This document shows, in pieces, positions 8,643 to 19,057 of a stretch of 64,000 bases of DNA (its first letter is position 1; every line of letters begins with the position of its first letter). The notes under the pieces were generated by a model. It was not told where the DNA came from and did no database searches. It saw nothing but the letters and a program-made list of their open reading frames with translations. Both the position numbers and the translations under genes were made by a program. The stretch covers positions 1 to 64,000 of the forward strand of contig NZ_CYSG01000017.1 in assembly GCF_001457775.1 (NCBI RefSeq). The letters are read 5' to 3'. The stretch comes from Phaeobacter sp. CECT 5382 (GTDB taxonomy: Bacteria; Pseudomonadota; Alphaproteobacteria; Rhodobacterales; Rhodobacteraceae).

Positions 8643-10105
8643 ACAGGTCCGTTTTGCGCCGCAAGGCTGTCAGTAAAACAGGATTTCAGCGCCGCAAGCG
8701 CCGGTTCCATTTCTGCCTCGTCAAAGCCGCAAAACCCCAGGATCAGGGCATTGTAGCCGGTCGCCACCGTGGCATATTTTGACAGGGGCTGCACTTGCAC
8801 GCCGCGCGCTGCGGCCCGCCTGACCAGATCGGTATCGCGGAATCTTTCGTCCAGATGCAGGATGATCTGCATCCCCGCCTGAACATCCCTGATCTGCCCG
8901 TAGCCTGCGAAATCACGCATGAGGTGGTCCAACAGGAACCGGCGCCGTTCAGCATAGATCCGGCGCACCCGACGCAGGTGCCGGTAGAATTCACCCGAGT
9001 TCATGAACTCTGCCAACGGCTGCTGAGGCATGTAGCTTGCCTTCAGACCAGAACGCCGCATCCGCTGGCGCATCGCATCAATCAGATCCACCGGCACAAT
9101 AGCATATCCCAGGCGCAGCGAATTGGAAAAGATCTTGGAAAAGCTGCCGATATAGATGGTGCGATTCAACCGATCAAACCCCGCCATCGCCGGGATTGGA
9201 CGTCCCGCATACCGAAACTCGCTGTCGTAGTCATCCTCGACAATCCAGGCGGCATTGGCCTCGGCCCAGCGGATGTAGTCCAGCCGCCGGTTTGGCGACA
9301 TAGCCCCGCCCAAGGGGTATTGATGCGAAGGCGTCAGCACCACAATGCGCGGGCCTGCCTGCTCCCCATCCGTCTGCGCCCCGTCTGGCTGCTGCTCCGG
9401 CAGCTCTGCGCCCTGATCATCAACGCCGACAAAATGCGGCACCAGCCCCTGTGATCTGACGAAACCCAGCAGTGGCAAATAGCCGGGATCCTCCAGCCCG
9501 ACCAGATCACCTGCCACAGTCAGCGCGCCCAAGCAAATCTCCAGCGCGTCCGTCGCCCCGGCGGTGACGATGATCTGTTCCGGGCTGGCGGTGATACCGC
9601 GCCACTCGGCAACATGGGCGGCGATGGCCTGGCGCAGCTCATAATTGCCAAAGGTATTGCCCCCGACCAGCATCGCCTGCGGATTGGCACGACAGATCCG
9701 CGCCACCGTCTTGGCCCATTGGCGATGCGGAAACAGGCGCATGTCAGGCTGACTCGGCTCAAAGGGCATCGGCGGTAGAACCGCTTCGGGCTGGCCTGCA
9801 GACACAGGCTGCTCAGCTATGAGGGCAGGCTGCGCCAGCTCCACCTCACCCTGGGCGCAGATCGTATAGCCTGACCCCTGCACACTGTGCAGATAGCCTT
9901 CGGCGACCAGCTGTTCATAGGCGGTGACCACTGTGGAACGCGACACGCCAAGCTCGGTGGCAAAGACCCGCGTCGCAGGTAGCCGCCCGCCCTGCGGCAA
10001 GGCCCCGGAAATCGCCCGCATCCGGATGGCGGCACAGATCTGTTCAAAAACCGGGGTCTTTGCCTGGCGGTCGATTGCAAAGACCAGACCCGAAATATTC
10101 TGCAT
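8639..10105 (-). CDS. MocR/PdxR-family regulator (GntR helix-turn-helix fused to aminotransferase)
   Basis: A GntR winged helix (about residues 15-80, TPVFEQICAAIR...ATELGVSRSTVVTAYEQL) is joined to a fold-type I aminotransferase domain with the PLP Lys in IGSFSKIFSNSLRLG and VEDDYDSEFRY. MocR proteins sense PLP or amino-compound ligands and regulate nearby genes. The ATG at 10105 gives 488 residues; an upstream in-frame GTG at 10135 would add 10, and neither has a good ribosome site. It is divergent from the Rieske oxygenase gene, a plausible target. The residue spacing after the helix-turn-helix is typical, with nothing missing. Confidence 0.92.
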   Translation of the reverse strand: MQNISGLVFAIDRQAKTPVFEQICAAIRMRAISGALPQGGRLPATRVFATELGVSRSTVVTAYEQLVAEGYLHSVQGSGYTICAQGEVELAQPALIAEQPVSAGQPEAVLPPMPFEPSQPDMRLFPHRQWAKTVARICRANPQAMLVGGNTFGNYELRQAIAAHVAEWRGITASPEQIIVTAGATDALEICLGALTVAGDLVGLEDPGYLPLLGFVRSQGLVPHFVGVDDQGAELPEQQPDGAQTDGEQAGPRIVVLTPSHQYPLGGAMSPNRRLDYIRWAEANAAWIVEDDYDSEFRYAGRPIPAMAGFDRLNRTIYIGSFSKIFSNSLRLGYAIVPVDLIDAMRQRMRRSGLKASYMPQQPLAEFMNSGEFYRHLRRVRRIYAERRRFLLDHLMRDFAGYGQIRDVQAGMQIILHLDERFRDTDLVRRAAARGVQVQPLSKYATVATGYNALILGFCGFDEAEMEPALAALKSCFTDSLAAQNGPV

Positions 10106-10303
10106 TTTGGAATGCCTGTTTTTAGGATCTTTCACAGATACTACCCAACCAAAATGCCCACAAGCCTACAGATCTTTGATCCACCCACAGGCAGATAGTT
10201 TAGTTTTTCTAATCTATTCTCAGAAAATCTGCGGGTGTAAAGATACATCCCACTTTCTAATATCGCTGCAATCAAACCCAAACCACCCGCACTGGAGGAA
10301 ACG

Positions 10304-11341
10304 ATGTTTCTCAGGAACGCATGGTATGTCGCCGCCTGGAGCGAAGAGATCAGCCATGATCTGCAACAGGTCAAAGTACTGGGCGAAAAGATCTGCATGT
10401 TCCGCACCCAGGACGGTGAAGTCATCGCGCTGGAGGATGCCTGCCCCCATCGCAAGCTGCCTCTGTCCAAGGGGCGGATCAAGGGTGACACTGTCGAATG
10501 CGGCTATCACGGGCTGACCTTTGATTGTGCTGGCCAATGTGTCTGGGCACCCGGGGCCGGGCGCATTCCTTCGGCAGCACGGGTACGGCCCTATCCGGTG
10601 CATGAAAAATACGGTCTGGTCTGGATTTGGATGGGCAATGCTGCAATCGCCGATGTCGAAGAAATCATCGATATTCCCAATTTTGACAGCCCGGACTGGG
10701 GTCTCAACCGGGGTGCTGCGATGGAGCTGAACTGCAACTATCTCTTGATGTGCGACAATCTGCTGGATCCGACCCATGTGGCCTGGGTGCACGAGACCTC
10801 ATTTGCCACGCCCGCCACCAAGGACACGCCACTGCGCGTGACCAAAACCGACGAGGGCATCATCGTACACCGGTGGATGATGGATCACGAACCTGCCCCC
10901 TTTTACAAAAAGGTGGTCGAATTCAGCGGCAACTGCGATCGGCTGCAGCATTACGAGGTCCGCTACCCGGCCCATGCACTGATCAAGGCGGTGTTCACGC
11001 CGGCGGGCACCGGGGGGCCTGACGGACAGCTGGACCCAAAGACCTTTGTGATGGACAGCTACAATTTTATGACCCCCACCACCGAGACAGAGACCCGCTA
11101 TTACTGGTTCCAGCTGCGCAATATCCGCCCCGATGATGACGCCCTGTCGCAAATGATGAGCGAGGACGTTCGCAAAGCCTTTGAGGAAGACCGCGCGGTG
11201 CTGGATGCGGTACAGATCGGCATGAGTGAGAAAACATCGCCGCATATCGATCTCAACATTGATGCCGGCCAGCTACGCTTTCGCCGCCAGCTGGAGGCGA
11301 TGATCGCCGAGGAAGCCATGGTTGACGAAAAAATGGCCTAA
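10304..11341 (+). CDS. Rieske non-heme iron oxygenase (vanillate O-demethylase alpha-subunit type)
   Basis: A 345-residue oxygenase. The Rieske 2Fe-2S ligands are Cys47/His49 (CPHR) and Cys66/His69 (CGYHG). The mononuclear iron site shows DNLLDPTHVAWVHE (D-X3-D-X2-H-X4-H). Opening residues MFLRNAWYVAAW and overall length match the VanA/dicamba-demethylase branch of single-component oxygenases, which remove O- or N-methyl groups or hydroxylate small aromatics. GGAGG lies just before the ATG. No ferredoxin reductase gene is adjacent, so electrons must come from elsewhere. It lies between a divergent MocR gene and hutC. The substrate is unknown. Confidence 0.9.
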   Translation: MFLRNAWYVAAWSEEISHDLQQVKVLGEKICMFRTQDGEVIALEDACPHRKLPLSKGRIKGDTVECGYHGLTFDCAGQCVWAPGAGRIPSAARVRPYPVHEKYGLVWIWMGNAAIADVEEIIDIPNFDSPDWGLNRGAAMELNCNYLLMCDNLLDPTHVAWVHETSFATPATKDTPLRVTKTDEGIIVHRWMMDHEPAPFYKKVVEFSGNCDRLQHYEVRYPAHALIKAVFTPAGTGGPDGQLDPKTFVMDSYNFMTPTTETETRYYWFQLRNIRPDDDALSQMMSEDVRKAFEEDRAVLDAVQIGMSEKTSPHIDLNIDAGQLRFRRQLEAMIAEEAMVDEKMA

Positions 11342-11424
11342 CCCCGCGCCGCCTATACAGTCAGACAAAAAGCCCATATGATCGCGCTTAATAATAAGGC
11401 AGTAGAGTGAGGGCAGCAGGGTTC

Positions 11425-12114
11425 ATGAAGGCTACATTTCGCGACGTCAAAGCCGACATCATGGCCAAGATCACCTCTGGGGAATGGGCGCCGGGCGCCC
11501 ATGTCCCCAACGAGATGGATCTGGCGGACACCTATGGCTGCGCGCGCGCTACAGTCAACCGGGCTATGCGCGAATTGGCAGACGAAGGCGTTGTGGAACG
11601 CCGCCGCAAGGCAGGCACCCGCGTGCGCATGGCACCGCTGCGACAGGCACGGTTCTCGATCCCCATCGTGCGCACAGAGATCGAAGACCAGAACTGTGAA
11701 TACCGCTATGCGCTGGTCAGTCGGACTGTTCAGGACGCCCCCCACTGGCTGCGCGCGCGGCTGCAGCTGGCGCAGGACTGTCCTGTACTGCACCTGACCT
11801 GCATGCATTACGCCGATGGCCTGCCCTATCAGCATGAGGACCGCTGGATCAGCCTGACCGTGCTGCCGCAAGCTGAAACAGCCGATTTTACCGAACTGGG
11901 GCCCAATGAATGGCTGGTCTCTACTGTGCCCTTCTCGGACGCTGAAATCGCCTTTTCGGCCACTGTTGCCTCCACAGAAATGGCCGATTATCTCGGATGC
12001 ACCCAGGGCGAAGCCCTGTTTACGGTCGAGCGGTCTACTTGGCTACAGGATCAGGCGATCACTTTCGTACGCCAAACATTCCGACCTGGCCACCGGATGA
12101 CCACACGTTACTAG
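11425..12114 (+). CDS. hutC: GntR/HutC-family histidine utilisation repressor
   Basis: A 229-residue regulator. The N-terminal GntR winged helix (YGCARATVNRAMRELADEGVVERRRKAGTRV) is followed by a UTRA ligand domain ending in FTVERSTWLQDQAITFVRQTFRPG. HutC family members bind urocanate and repress hut genes. The ATG at 11425 was preferred to a GTG at 11407, because the extra residues (MRAAGF) are not typical. It is convergent with hutU, and the hut enzymes follow at once, so the role is well supported by context. It also sits directly downstream of the Rieske oxygenase gene, with 83 bases between them. Confidence 0.9.
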   Translation: MKATFRDVKADIMAKITSGEWAPGAHVPNEMDLADTYGCARATVNRAMRELADEGVVERRRKAGTRVRMAPLRQARFSIPIVRTEIEDQNCEYRYALVSRTVQDAPHWLRARLQLAQDCPVLHLTCMHYADGLPYQHEDRWISLTVLPQAETADFTELGPNEWLVSTVPFSDAEIAFSATVASTEMADYLGCTQGEALFTVERSTWLQDQAITFVRQTFRPGHRMTTRY

Positions 12115-12154
12115 CTGAAGGCGTTCCACTGCCCCAATAAGGCGCCGCATTCGA

Positions 12155-12186
12155 AGCAGCACGGACCCGGTTGGATCCGTGCTGTT
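12155..12186. terminator. Hairpin between convergent hutC and hutU
   Basis: CAGCACGGA (12157-12165) pairs with TCCGTGCTG (12176-12184) around a 10-base loop, with two further outer pairs. It lies in the 88-base gap between the hutC and hutU stops. There is only a short T-stretch after it. Confidence 0.5.
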
Positions 12187-12202
12187 CCAATCAACCGTTC
12201 AG

Positions 12203-13885
12203 TCAGCCCAAAATACCCGGCAGGCGCAGATTGTGAACGCGTGCGCATTCCTTTGCGTCCTCGTATCCCGCATCGGCATGGCGCATCACGCCCGAGGCGG
12301 GATCGTTCCACAACACCCGCTCCAACCGTTTCGCAGCCGCATCGGTGCCATCGGCGCAGATCACCACACCTGAGTGCTGCGAAAAACCCATGCCAACACC
12401 GCCGCCGTGGTGCAATGACACCCAGGTCGCGCCTGAGGCCGTATTGGTCAGCGCGTTCAGCAACGGCCAGTCAGACACCGCATCCGAGCCGTCCATCATC
12501 GCTTCGGTTTCGCGATTGGGTGAGGCAACAGAGCCAGAATCAAGGTGATCCCGACCGATCACCACCGGCGCGCTCAGCTCGCCACTTTTGACCATCTCGT
12601 TGAAGGCAAGCCCTGCTTTGTGACGATCGCCCAGACCAATCCAGCAGATCCGCGCCGGCAGGCCCTGAAAGGCGATACGTTCATCAGCCATATCCAGCCA
12701 GTTGTGCAGGTGGGTGTTTTCGGGAAACAGCTCTTTCATCTTGGCGTCGGTCTTGCGGATGTCTTCGGGGTCCCCCGACAGCGCCACCCAGCGGAACGGG
12801 CCAATGCCGCGACAGAACAGCGGCCGGATATAGGCGGGCACAAAACCGGGGAAATCAAAGGCGTTTTCTAGCCCTTCCTCCAGCGCCATTTGCCGGATAT
12901 TGTTGCCGTAGTCCACCGTCGGAACACCCATGGCGTGGAACTTGCACATGGCCTCGACCTGCACCCGCATAGAGGCGCGTGCGGCTCTATCCACTGATTT
13001 AGGGTCGCTTTCACGCCGCTCTTTCCATTCGCCCATGGTCCAGCCAAGCGGCAGATAGCCATTTATGGGATCATGCGCCGAGGTCTGATCGGTGACAATA
13101 TCGGGCCGCATGCCACCGGCTTCTGCACGGCGCAGCAGTTCCGGAAACACCTCTGCAGCATTGCCCAGCAGGCCAACCGATTTGGCCTCGCCCGCTGCGG
13201 TCCAGCGTTCGATCATCGCGAGCGCTTCGTCCAGGGTTTTGGCCTTTTCATCCAGATATTTGGTACGCAGGCGGAAATCGATACTGTCGGGGTTGCACTC
13301 CACCGCCAGACAGCAGGCACCCGCGAAAACCGAGGCCAGCGGCTGCGCGCCGCCCATGCCACCAAGGCCACCGGTCAAGATCCATTTGCCGGTCAGATCA
13401 CCGCCATAGTGCTGACGACCCGCTTCGGCAAAGGTCTCGTAGGTACCCTGCACGATGCCTTGCGTTCCAATATAAATCCAGGACCCGGCGGTCATCTGGC
13501 CGTACATCATCAAACCCTTTTTATCGAGCTCGTTGAAATGATCCCAATTGGCCCAGTGGGGCACCAGGTTAGAGTTGGCGATCAGCACACGCGGCGCGTC
13601 CTCATGGGTTTTGACGATTGCGACGGGCTTGCCGGATTGCACCAGCAGGGTCTCGTCTGCCTCCAGATCCTTGAGGCTGTCAACGATAAGATCAAAATCC
13701 TTCCAGGTGCGCGCGGCGCGCCCGATACCACCATAAACCACCAACTCATGCGGGTTTTCTGCGACATCGGGGTGCAGATTGTTCATCAGCATCCGCATCG
13801 GCGCCTCGGTCAGCCAGCTTTTGGCGGTGATCTCGGGCCCAGTGGGCGGAAAGATGTCGCGGCTGTTCTTGCGGGGATCGGTCAT
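12203..13885 (-). CDS. hutU: Urocanate hydratase
   Basis: Converts urocanate to 4-imidazolone-5-propionate using tightly bound NAD, the second step of histidine degradation. It is a 560-residue cytoplasmic enzyme, the normal length. Signature stretches include [11 protein letters not shown] near the start, [11 protein letters not shown], the [14 protein letters not shown] loop and [17 protein letters not shown] near the C-terminus. The ATG at 13885 was chosen because GGAGGA lies 5 bases upstream; a longer frame to 13912 has no such site. It is the last gene of a hutI-hutH-hutG-hutU unit, and its start overlaps the hutG stop (ATGA). Confidence 0.98.
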   Translation of the reverse strand: MTDPRKNSRDIFPPTGPEITAKSWLTEAPMRMLMNNLHPDVAENPHELVVYGGIGRAARTWKDFDLIVDSLKDLEADETLLVQSGKPVAIVKTHEDAPRVLIANSNLVPHWANWDHFNELDKKGLMMYGQMTAGSWIYIGTQGIVQGTYETFAEAGRQHYGGDLTGKWILTGGLGGMGGAQPLASVFAGACCLAVECNPDSIDFRLRTKYLDEKAKTLDEALAMIERWTAAGEAKSVGLLGNAAEVFPELLRRAEAGGMRPDIVTDQTSAHDPINGYLPLGWTMGEWKERRESDPKSVDRAARASMRVQVEAMCKFHAMGVPTVDYGNNIRQMALEEGLENAFDFPGFVPAYIRPLFCRGIGPFRWVALSGDPEDIRKTDAKMKELFPENTHLHNWLDMADERIAFQGLPARICWIGLGDRHKAGLAFNEMVKSGELSAPVVIGRDHLDSGSVASPNRETEAMMDGSDAVSDWPLLNALTNTASGATWVSLHHGGGVGMGFSQHSGVVICADGTDAAAKRLERVLWNDPASGVMRHADAGYEDAKECARVHNLRLPGILG

Positions 13886-14697
13886 GAGTTTCCTCCGGTC
13901 TGCGGGGCCCAACTGGCCAAGTCTGTGAGAATGGTTTGAAGATGCACGCGCAGGCGGTTTGCCTTGGCCTCATCATAGGTCCAGGGTGCGGCCTCATTCG
14001 CCAGATAAGTGGATTGCGCCAGTTCCATCTGGATCGCATGCAGGCCTTCGTCGGGACGACCATAGTGGCGGGTGGTCCAGCCGCCCTTAAAGCGCCCGTT
14101 CAGAACCGCGCTATAGCCCTTGGCGACGGCGCAGGTCCCTACCACCAGTGCCTCGATCTGCGGATCACAGGTTGTGCCCAGATTGGTGCCGGTGTTGAAA
14201 TCTGGCAAGGTTCCGTCAAACAGATACGGGATGTTCGAGCGGATCGAGTGGCAGTCAAAAAGTATGGCAAACCCATGCAGCGCTTTGATGCGCTGCAGCT
14301 CGGCCTCCAGCGCCGCGTGATAGGGCGCATGATAGCGCAGGCGACGCGTTTCCACCTCAGTCGCATCTGGCTCCTGATCCCAGATCGCATGCCCGTCGAA
14401 ATCCGTCAGGGGCACCAACGTTGTGGTGTTCTGGCCGGGATATAACGACACCCCGGATGGGTCGCGATTGGCATCGATCACATAGCGATGGAAGGTGGCG
14501 CGCACGGTGGTTGCCCCACCCCAATTTCCGTCCAAAACCCCATCATAGAGCCTATCAACATGCCAATCTGTGTCATCCAGCCCCCTGCCCCGCGTGTTTA
14601 GCTTTGCCGCCACTTCAGCGGGCACAAAGGTACCGGTATGCGGCAGGCCGAGCACCACGGGACTGTCGCCGCGCTTGATCTCTACAGGAGACATCAT
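13882..14697 (-). CDS. hutG: N-formylglutamate deformylase
   Basis: A 271-residue amidohydrolase that cleaves N-formyl-L-glutamate to glutamate and formate, the last step when hutF is used. Family features are [14 protein letters not shown] (zinc-binding His), [23 protein letters not shown] and [12 protein letters not shown]. It belongs to the FGase family, not to the arginase-like formimidoylglutamase that shares the hutG name in other bacteria. It is coupled by overlaps to hutH upstream and hutU downstream. The start is ATG at 14697 or 14694. Confidence 0.95.
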   Translation of the reverse strand: MMSPVEIKRGDSPVVLGLPHTGTFVPAEVAAKLNTRGRGLDDTDWHVDRLYDGVLDGNWGGATTVRATFHRYVIDANRDPSGVSLYPGQNTTTLVPLTDFDGHAIWDQEPDATEVETRRLRYHAPYHAALEAELQRIKALHGFAILFDCHSIRSNIPYLFDGTLPDFNTGTNLGTTCDPQIEALVVGTCAVAKGYSAVLNGRFKGGWTTRHYGRPDEGLHAIQMELAQSTYLANEAAPWTYDEAKANRLRVHLQTILTDLASWAPQTGGNS

Positions 14698-16250
14698 GCC
14701 GACAGATCCGGCATTGCGATATCGCGCACATTGGCGATATCGCCATTGGTAATCAGGGCGGCGGCCACCTCGATATCCGGCGCGGTGTAGCGATCATCAC
14801 CCAGAGGCGGTACCACCGCGCGAAGCTTGGCCATCACATCCTGCAAGGCCGCACTGGTGGGCAGCGGCGCGCGGAATTCAACGCCTTGTGTCGCGCAGAG
14901 CAGCTCAACCCCGAGAATACGTTCCAGATTGGTCAGCATCTGCCCCAGACGTCGCGCGCCATGAGCGGCCATCGACACGTGGTCTTCCTGGTTAGCTGAT
15001 GTTGGCGTACTGTCGGTCACGCAGGGATTGGCGAGATGCTTGTTCTCGCTCATCAGGGCTGCCGTGGTGACTTCGGCGATCATATAGCCGGAATTCAGAC
15101 CCGGATTTGGGGTCAGAAACGGCGGCAGATCATGGCTCAGCACCGGATCAACAATCAGCGCAATGCGGCGCTGTGCGATGGCGCCAATCTCGGCAATGGC
15201 CAGCGCGATCATATCGGCGGCAAAGCCAACGGGTTCAGCGTGGAAATTGCCGCCCGACACGATCAGATCGGCTCCGACCAATACCAGCGGATTATCGGTG
15301 GCGGCATTGGCTTCGATCTCCAACGTGGTGGCAGCCTGACGCAACACATCCATCGCGGCGCCCACGACCTGCGGCTGGCAGCGGATGCAATAGGGATCCT
15401 GCACGCGGGCATCACCGTCACGATGACTTTCACGAATGACCGAGCCCGCCAGCAGGGCGCGCATGGTGGTCGCGGCTTCGGTCTGGCCACGGTGACCGCG
15501 CAAGGAGTGGATTTCGGGCTGTAGCGGCGCGGTTGAGCCCATGATGGCATCAGTGGTCAACGCTGAGGTCACCAGCGCGCTTTGTGCCGCAGCCCAGGCG
15601 CCAAACAGTCCCGCCAGCCCAAAGGCGGTGGAAAACTGTGTGCCATTGATCAACGCCAGCCCTTCTTTGGGGCCCAGCTCCAGCGGTGCAAGACCGGCAG
15701 CGGCCAGCGCCGCATCACCTGGCATCACGCTGCCCTGATACTCGGCCTCGGCAGCGCCCATCATAACCGCAGCCATATGCGACAGCGGTGCCAGATCGCC
15801 AGAGGCCCCAACCGAGCCCTGCGCCGGGATTACAGGCGTCACGCCGCGCTCCAGCATCGACTCCAGCAGGTCGACCACGGCCAGCCGCACACCGGAGGCT
15901 CCCCGCCCCAGGCTGAGCAGTTTTAGCACCATCATCAGCCGCGCATGAGCACGTGGGATGGCAGGACCCACGCCGCAGCAATGGCTGAGGATCAGATTGC
16001 GCTGCAATGTGGCGGTGTCTTCGGCGGCGATCTTGACGCTGGCCAGTTTGCCAAAGCCGGTGTTGACACCATACACGGCAGCCTCGCCTGCAGCGGCAGC
16101 TTCGATACGGCTATGCGCCTCTTCAATAGCCGGACGGCAAGCCGCGTCCAGGCGCACCGCGCATTCCTCGCGAAAGACGCGTTCCAGATCCGCCAGCGAG
16201 GCAGCACCGGGGGTGAGTGTCAAAATTTGAGCCGTGGTGTCCGTGGTCAC
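14694..16250 (-). CDS. hutH: Histidine ammonia-lyase
   Basis: Deaminates L-histidine to urocanate, the first step of the pathway. The self-processed cofactor MIO forms from Ala149-Ser150-Gly151 in [27 protein letters not shown] near residue 60 carries the catalytic Tyr. The GTG at 16250 was chosen: GGAGG lies 6 bases upstream and the codon overlaps the hutI stop (GTGA), giving 518 residues, close to the family norm. A 41-residue upstream extension to 16373 lies inside hutI and does not look like HutH. It is co-transcribed with hutI and hutG. Confidence 0.97.
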   Translation of the reverse strand: MTTDTTAQILTLTPGAASLADLERVFREECAVRLDAACRPAIEEAHSRIEAAAAGEAAVYGVNTGFGKLASVKIAAEDTATLQRNLILSHCCGVGPAIPRAHARLMMVLKLLSLGRGASGVRLAVVDLLESMLERGVTPVIPAQGSVGASGDLAPLSHMAAVMMGAAEAEYQGSVMPGDAALAAAGLAPLELGPKEGLALINGTQFSTAFGLAGLFGAWAAAQSALVTSALTTDAIMGSTAPLQPEIHSLRGHRGQTEAATTMRALLAGSVIRESHRDGDARVQDPYCIRCQPQVVGAAMDVLRQAATTLEIEANAATDNPLVLVGADLIVSGGNFHAEPVGFAADMIALAIAEIGAIAQRRIALIVDPVLSHDLPPFLTPNPGLNSGYMIAEVTTAALMSENKHLANPCVTDSTPTSANQEDHVSMAAHGARRLGQMLTNLERILGVELLCATQGVEFRAPLPTSAALQDVMAKLRAVVPPLGDDRYTAPDIEVAAALITNGDIANVRDIAMPDLSA

Positions 16251-17470
16251 AAGGTGCCTCCAAAAATACGGGCGTGAAGCGGGTTGAAGCCGATGCGATA
16301 GGCCAGTTCTGCCGGGTGGGAGGCGTTCCAAACCGCCAGATCGGCGCGCTGGCCAACTTCGATCGTGCCGCAATCGGTCAGCCCCAGCGCGCGGGCGGCA
16401 TGGGTTGTCACCCCGCGTAGCGCTTCTTCAGGGGTCATGCGAAACAGGGTACAGCCCATGTTCATCGCCAGCAAAAGGGATGTCATTGGGGCTGATCCAG
16501 GATTGCAGTCCGTGGCCAGCGCCATCGGCACCCCTGCCGCGCGCAACAGATCAATCGGCGGCATCTGGGTTTCGCGCAGGGTATAAAATGCGCCGGGCAG
16601 GATCACGGCCACGGTGCCCGCCGCCGCCATGGCATCCACGCCTGTGCCATCGAGGTATTCGATGTGATCCGCCGACAGTGCGCCATAGCTGGCCGCCAGC
16701 TTGGCACCGCCCAGATTGGACAGCTGTTCGGCATGCAGTTTCACCGGCAGGCCAAGTTCGCGTGCGACGTCAAACACCCGCGCGATCTGATCCGGCAAAA
16801 AGGCAATGCCTTCGCAAAATCCATCCACCGCATCCACCAGCCCCTCGGCATGGGCCGCGCGCAGGGTTGGGATGCAGATCTCGGTGATGTAAGCATCGCT
16901 GCGGTCTTTGTATTCGGCAGGAACCGCATGGGCCCCAAGGAAGCTGGTCACGACGCGAATGGGGCGGTGATCGGATAGAGCGCGCGCTGCCCGAAGCATG
17001 TTCAGCTCTGTCTCGCGGTCCAGTCCATAGCCAGATTTCACCTCGATCAAAGATACGCCTTCGGCCAGCATGGCATCGACGCGTGGTAGCGCCTGTGCCA
17101 CCAGATCCACAACCGAGGCCGCACGGGTGGCGGCCACGGTCGAGATGATACCGCCTCCTGCCCGCGCGACTTCTTCGTAGGTGGCGCCATTCAGTCGCAG
17201 CTCGAACTCAGCGGCGCGATTGCCGCCATGTACCACATGGGTGTGACAGTCGATCAGCGCGGGTGTCACCAGTCGGCTACCCAGAGAGGTCTGTGCCAGA
17301 TCGGCATAGTCTGTCGGCAGCTCTGTGCCAGGGCCGACCCAGGCGATCTTGCCGTCGACCACAGCAATCGCTGCCGCCTCGATCAGCCCATAGGCCCCTG
17401 CCCCCTCTGCTGTCCCGCCTGCCAGGGTCGCGGCGCGGACATCCGTGAAAACCTGCGTTTCTGCCTGCAT
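16247..17470 (-). CDS. hutI: Imidazolonepropionase
   Basis: Opens the ring of 4-imidazolone-5-propionate to give N-formimino-L-glutamate, step three. It is an amidohydrolase-superfamily enzyme of about 407 residues. The metal-binding HTH motif is [16 protein letters not shown], followed by a second His near KLHAEQL and the catalytic [10 protein letters not shown] near the C-terminus. The second of two adjacent ATG codons (17470) has the better spacing to AGAGG. It is first of the four-gene minus-strand hut unit and faces hutF across a short intergenic region with a candidate HutC site. Confidence 0.97.
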   Translation of the reverse strand: MQAETQVFTDVRAATLAGGTAEGAGAYGLIEAAAIAVVDGKIAWVGPGTELPTDYADLAQTSLGSRLVTPALIDCHTHVVHGGNRAAEFELRLNGATYEEVARAGGGIISTVAATRAASVVDLVAQALPRVDAMLAEGVSLIEVKSGYGLDRETELNMLRAARALSDHRPIRVVTSFLGAHAVPAEYKDRSDAYITEICIPTLRAAHAEGLVDAVDGFCEGIAFLPDQIARVFDVARELGLPVKLHAEQLSNLGGAKLAASYGALSADHIEYLDGTGVDAMAAAGTVAVILPGAFYTLRETQMPPIDLLRAAGVPMALATDCNPGSAPMTSLLLAMNMGCTLFRMTPEEALRGVTTHAARALGLTDCGTIEVGQRADLAVWNASHPAELAYRIGFNPLHARIFGGTL

Positions 17471-17525
17471 CATAGCCTCTGCAAAATCTGACTTCTCTCT
17501 TTTCTAGTACAAATCAATATGTCAT

Positions 17526-17537
17526 ATGTCTATACAT
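17526..17537. promoter_or_regulatory. Candidate HutC operator between hutI and hutF
   Basis: ATGTCTATACAT is a near-perfect palindrome (ATGT and ACAT arms) in the 82-base gap between the divergent hutI and hutF genes. HutC-type GntR repressors are known to bind short TGTNTANACA-like palindromes. One site here could control both directions. The assignment is by pattern and position only. Confidence 0.45.
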
Positions 17538-17552
17538 AAAAAGAGGTATATG

Positions 17553-18917
17553 ATGACGGCTATCTTTGCAAACCACGCTCTTGTGGCAACCGGCTGGGCG
17601 CAAAACGTGCGCATCACTCTTGACCAGGGTTGCATCACTGGTGTGACCCCGAATTCCAAGGCTGCCCCGGAAGACACCCGCGTCGACTGCCTGCTGCCAG
17701 CGCTGGCCAATCTGCACAGCCACAGCTTTCAACGCGCCATGGCGGGGATGACCGAATACCGTATGGCAGGTCGTGATAGTTTCTGGACCTGGCGCGATCT
17801 GATGTATCGGTTCACCGCCCATCTGAGCCCCGACCAGATCGAGGCCATCGCAGCCCTAGTGTTTCTGGAGATGCAGGAAGCTGGTTATGCCTCGGTAGGA
17901 GAGTTTCACTATCTGCACCACCAGCCCGATGGAACGCGCTATGAGAGTTTGAGCGAGCTTTCGGACCGGATCATGGCCGCCGCCAACACCACCGGCATTG
18001 GCCTTACGCATCTGCCGGTGCTCTATAGCTATGCCGGGGTCGGCAAACAGCCGCTGGAAGCGGGCCAAAGCCGGTTTGGCAATGATGTAGCACAGTTCTG
18101 CCAGCTGGTGGACCAGGCAAAATCCAACATCACTGCCCTGCCCGCCGACTGCCGCGTGGGCATCGCCCCGCATTCACTGCGCGCCACAGCCCCGGATGAT
18201 CTGGCCCAGGTGCTTGCGGCGCACGGTCAGGGCCCGGTGCATATCCATATCGCCGAGCAGCCCAAAGAGGTTGCCGAGGTTCAGGCCGGGATGGGTGCGC
18301 GCCCGGTCGAATGGCTGCTGCACAACGCGCCTGTCGATCGAAACTGGAGCCTGATCCACGCCACCCATATGACCGAGGCCGAGACCCGCGATATGGCCCG
18401 CTCCGGCGCTGTCGCCGGGCTGTGCCCGATCACCGAGGCCAATCTGGGCGACGGTCCCTTCAATGGTCCCAGCTATCTGCAGGCGGGCGGTGCCTTTGGG
18501 GTGGGATCCGATTCAAACGTGCTGATCTCGCTGACCGAAGAGTTGCGCACGCTGGAGTATTCGCAACGCCTACGCGATCTGTCGCGCAATGTTATGGTTC
18601 TCAAAGAAGGCTCGGTTGGTCAGGCGCTCTATACTGGGGCGGCGCGCGGCGGTGCACAGGCACTGGGGCGTGCCGCCGGAGAGATCACCATTGGCCAGCT
18701 CGCCGATCTGGTAGCCATCGATAGCCAGCACCCATCGCTTTGTGCGCTGAAACCTGATCAGCTACTGGATGGGCTGGTCTTTGCCGCCAAGGATCACGTC
18801 GTCACCGATCTGTGGTCCGCAGGCCGTCACGCAGTTGAGGCCGGCCGCCACAAGGCCCGTGACCAGATCATTGCAAAATATCGTCAGGCCATGGAGCAAT
18901 TGTTGGCTGTACTTTAG
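17553..18917 (+). CDS. hutF: Formimidoylglutamate deiminase
   Basis: Hydrolyses N-formimino-L-glutamate to N-formyl-L-glutamate and ammonia, feeding HutG. It is an amidohydrolase of about 454 residues with metal ligands in LANLHSHSFQRAMAG, a later His in HSLRATAP/HIHIAEQPKE, and the catalytic Asp in GVGSDSNVLISLTEELR. The ATG at 17553 follows AGAGG by 6 bases; a second ATG at 17550 is only 3 bases from it, and an earlier one at 17526 lies in the operator. It is divergent from hutI. With HutH, HutU, HutI and HutG it completes the five-step route. Confidence 0.96.
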   Translation: MTAIFANHALVATGWAQNVRITLDQGCITGVTPNSKAAPEDTRVDCLLPALANLHSHSFQRAMAGMTEYRMAGRDSFWTWRDLMYRFTAHLSPDQIEAIAALVFLEMQEAGYASVGEFHYLHHQPDGTRYESLSELSDRIMAAANTTGIGLTHLPVLYSYAGVGKQPLEAGQSRFGNDVAQFCQLVDQAKSNITALPADCRVGIAPHSLRATAPDDLAQVLAAHGQGPVHIHIAEQPKEVAEVQAGMGARPVEWLLHNAPVDRNWSLIHATHMTEAETRDMARSGAVAGLCPITEANLGDGPFNGPSYLQAGGAFGVGSDSNVLISLTEELRTLEYSQRLRDLSRNVMVLKEGSVGQALYTGAARGGAQALGRAAGEITIGQLADLVAIDSQHPSLCALKPDQLLDGLVFAAKDHVVTDLWSAGRHAVEAGRHKARDQIIAKYRQAMEQLLAVL

Positions 18918-19000
18918 CGGTTTGTACTCTAGGGTTCTGGGCCCTTTTCTGGGCTCGTATATGTCGAGCGCCTTGCCAGGCCCGTCAAAAGCTCCGCCGC

Positions 19001-19033
19001 AAAAAAACGACGGAGCAGAAAGCCCCGTCGTTT
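19001..19033 (-). terminator. Intrinsic terminator of the chemoreceptor gene
   Basis: On the minus strand AAACGACGG (19033-19025) and CCGTCGTTT (19013-19005) form a 9-bp stem, followed by further T residues (19004-19001). It lies 25 bases after the chemoreceptor stop and is a textbook factor-independent terminator. Confidence 0.85.
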
Positions 19034-19057
19034 GATCTTGAACGGATCGGTTTCAGG

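Noticed and set aside
16251-16373. N-terminal extension of hutH
   Set aside because: Lies inside hutI, is Arg/Pro-rich and unlike HutH; the GTG at 16250 has a good ribosome site.
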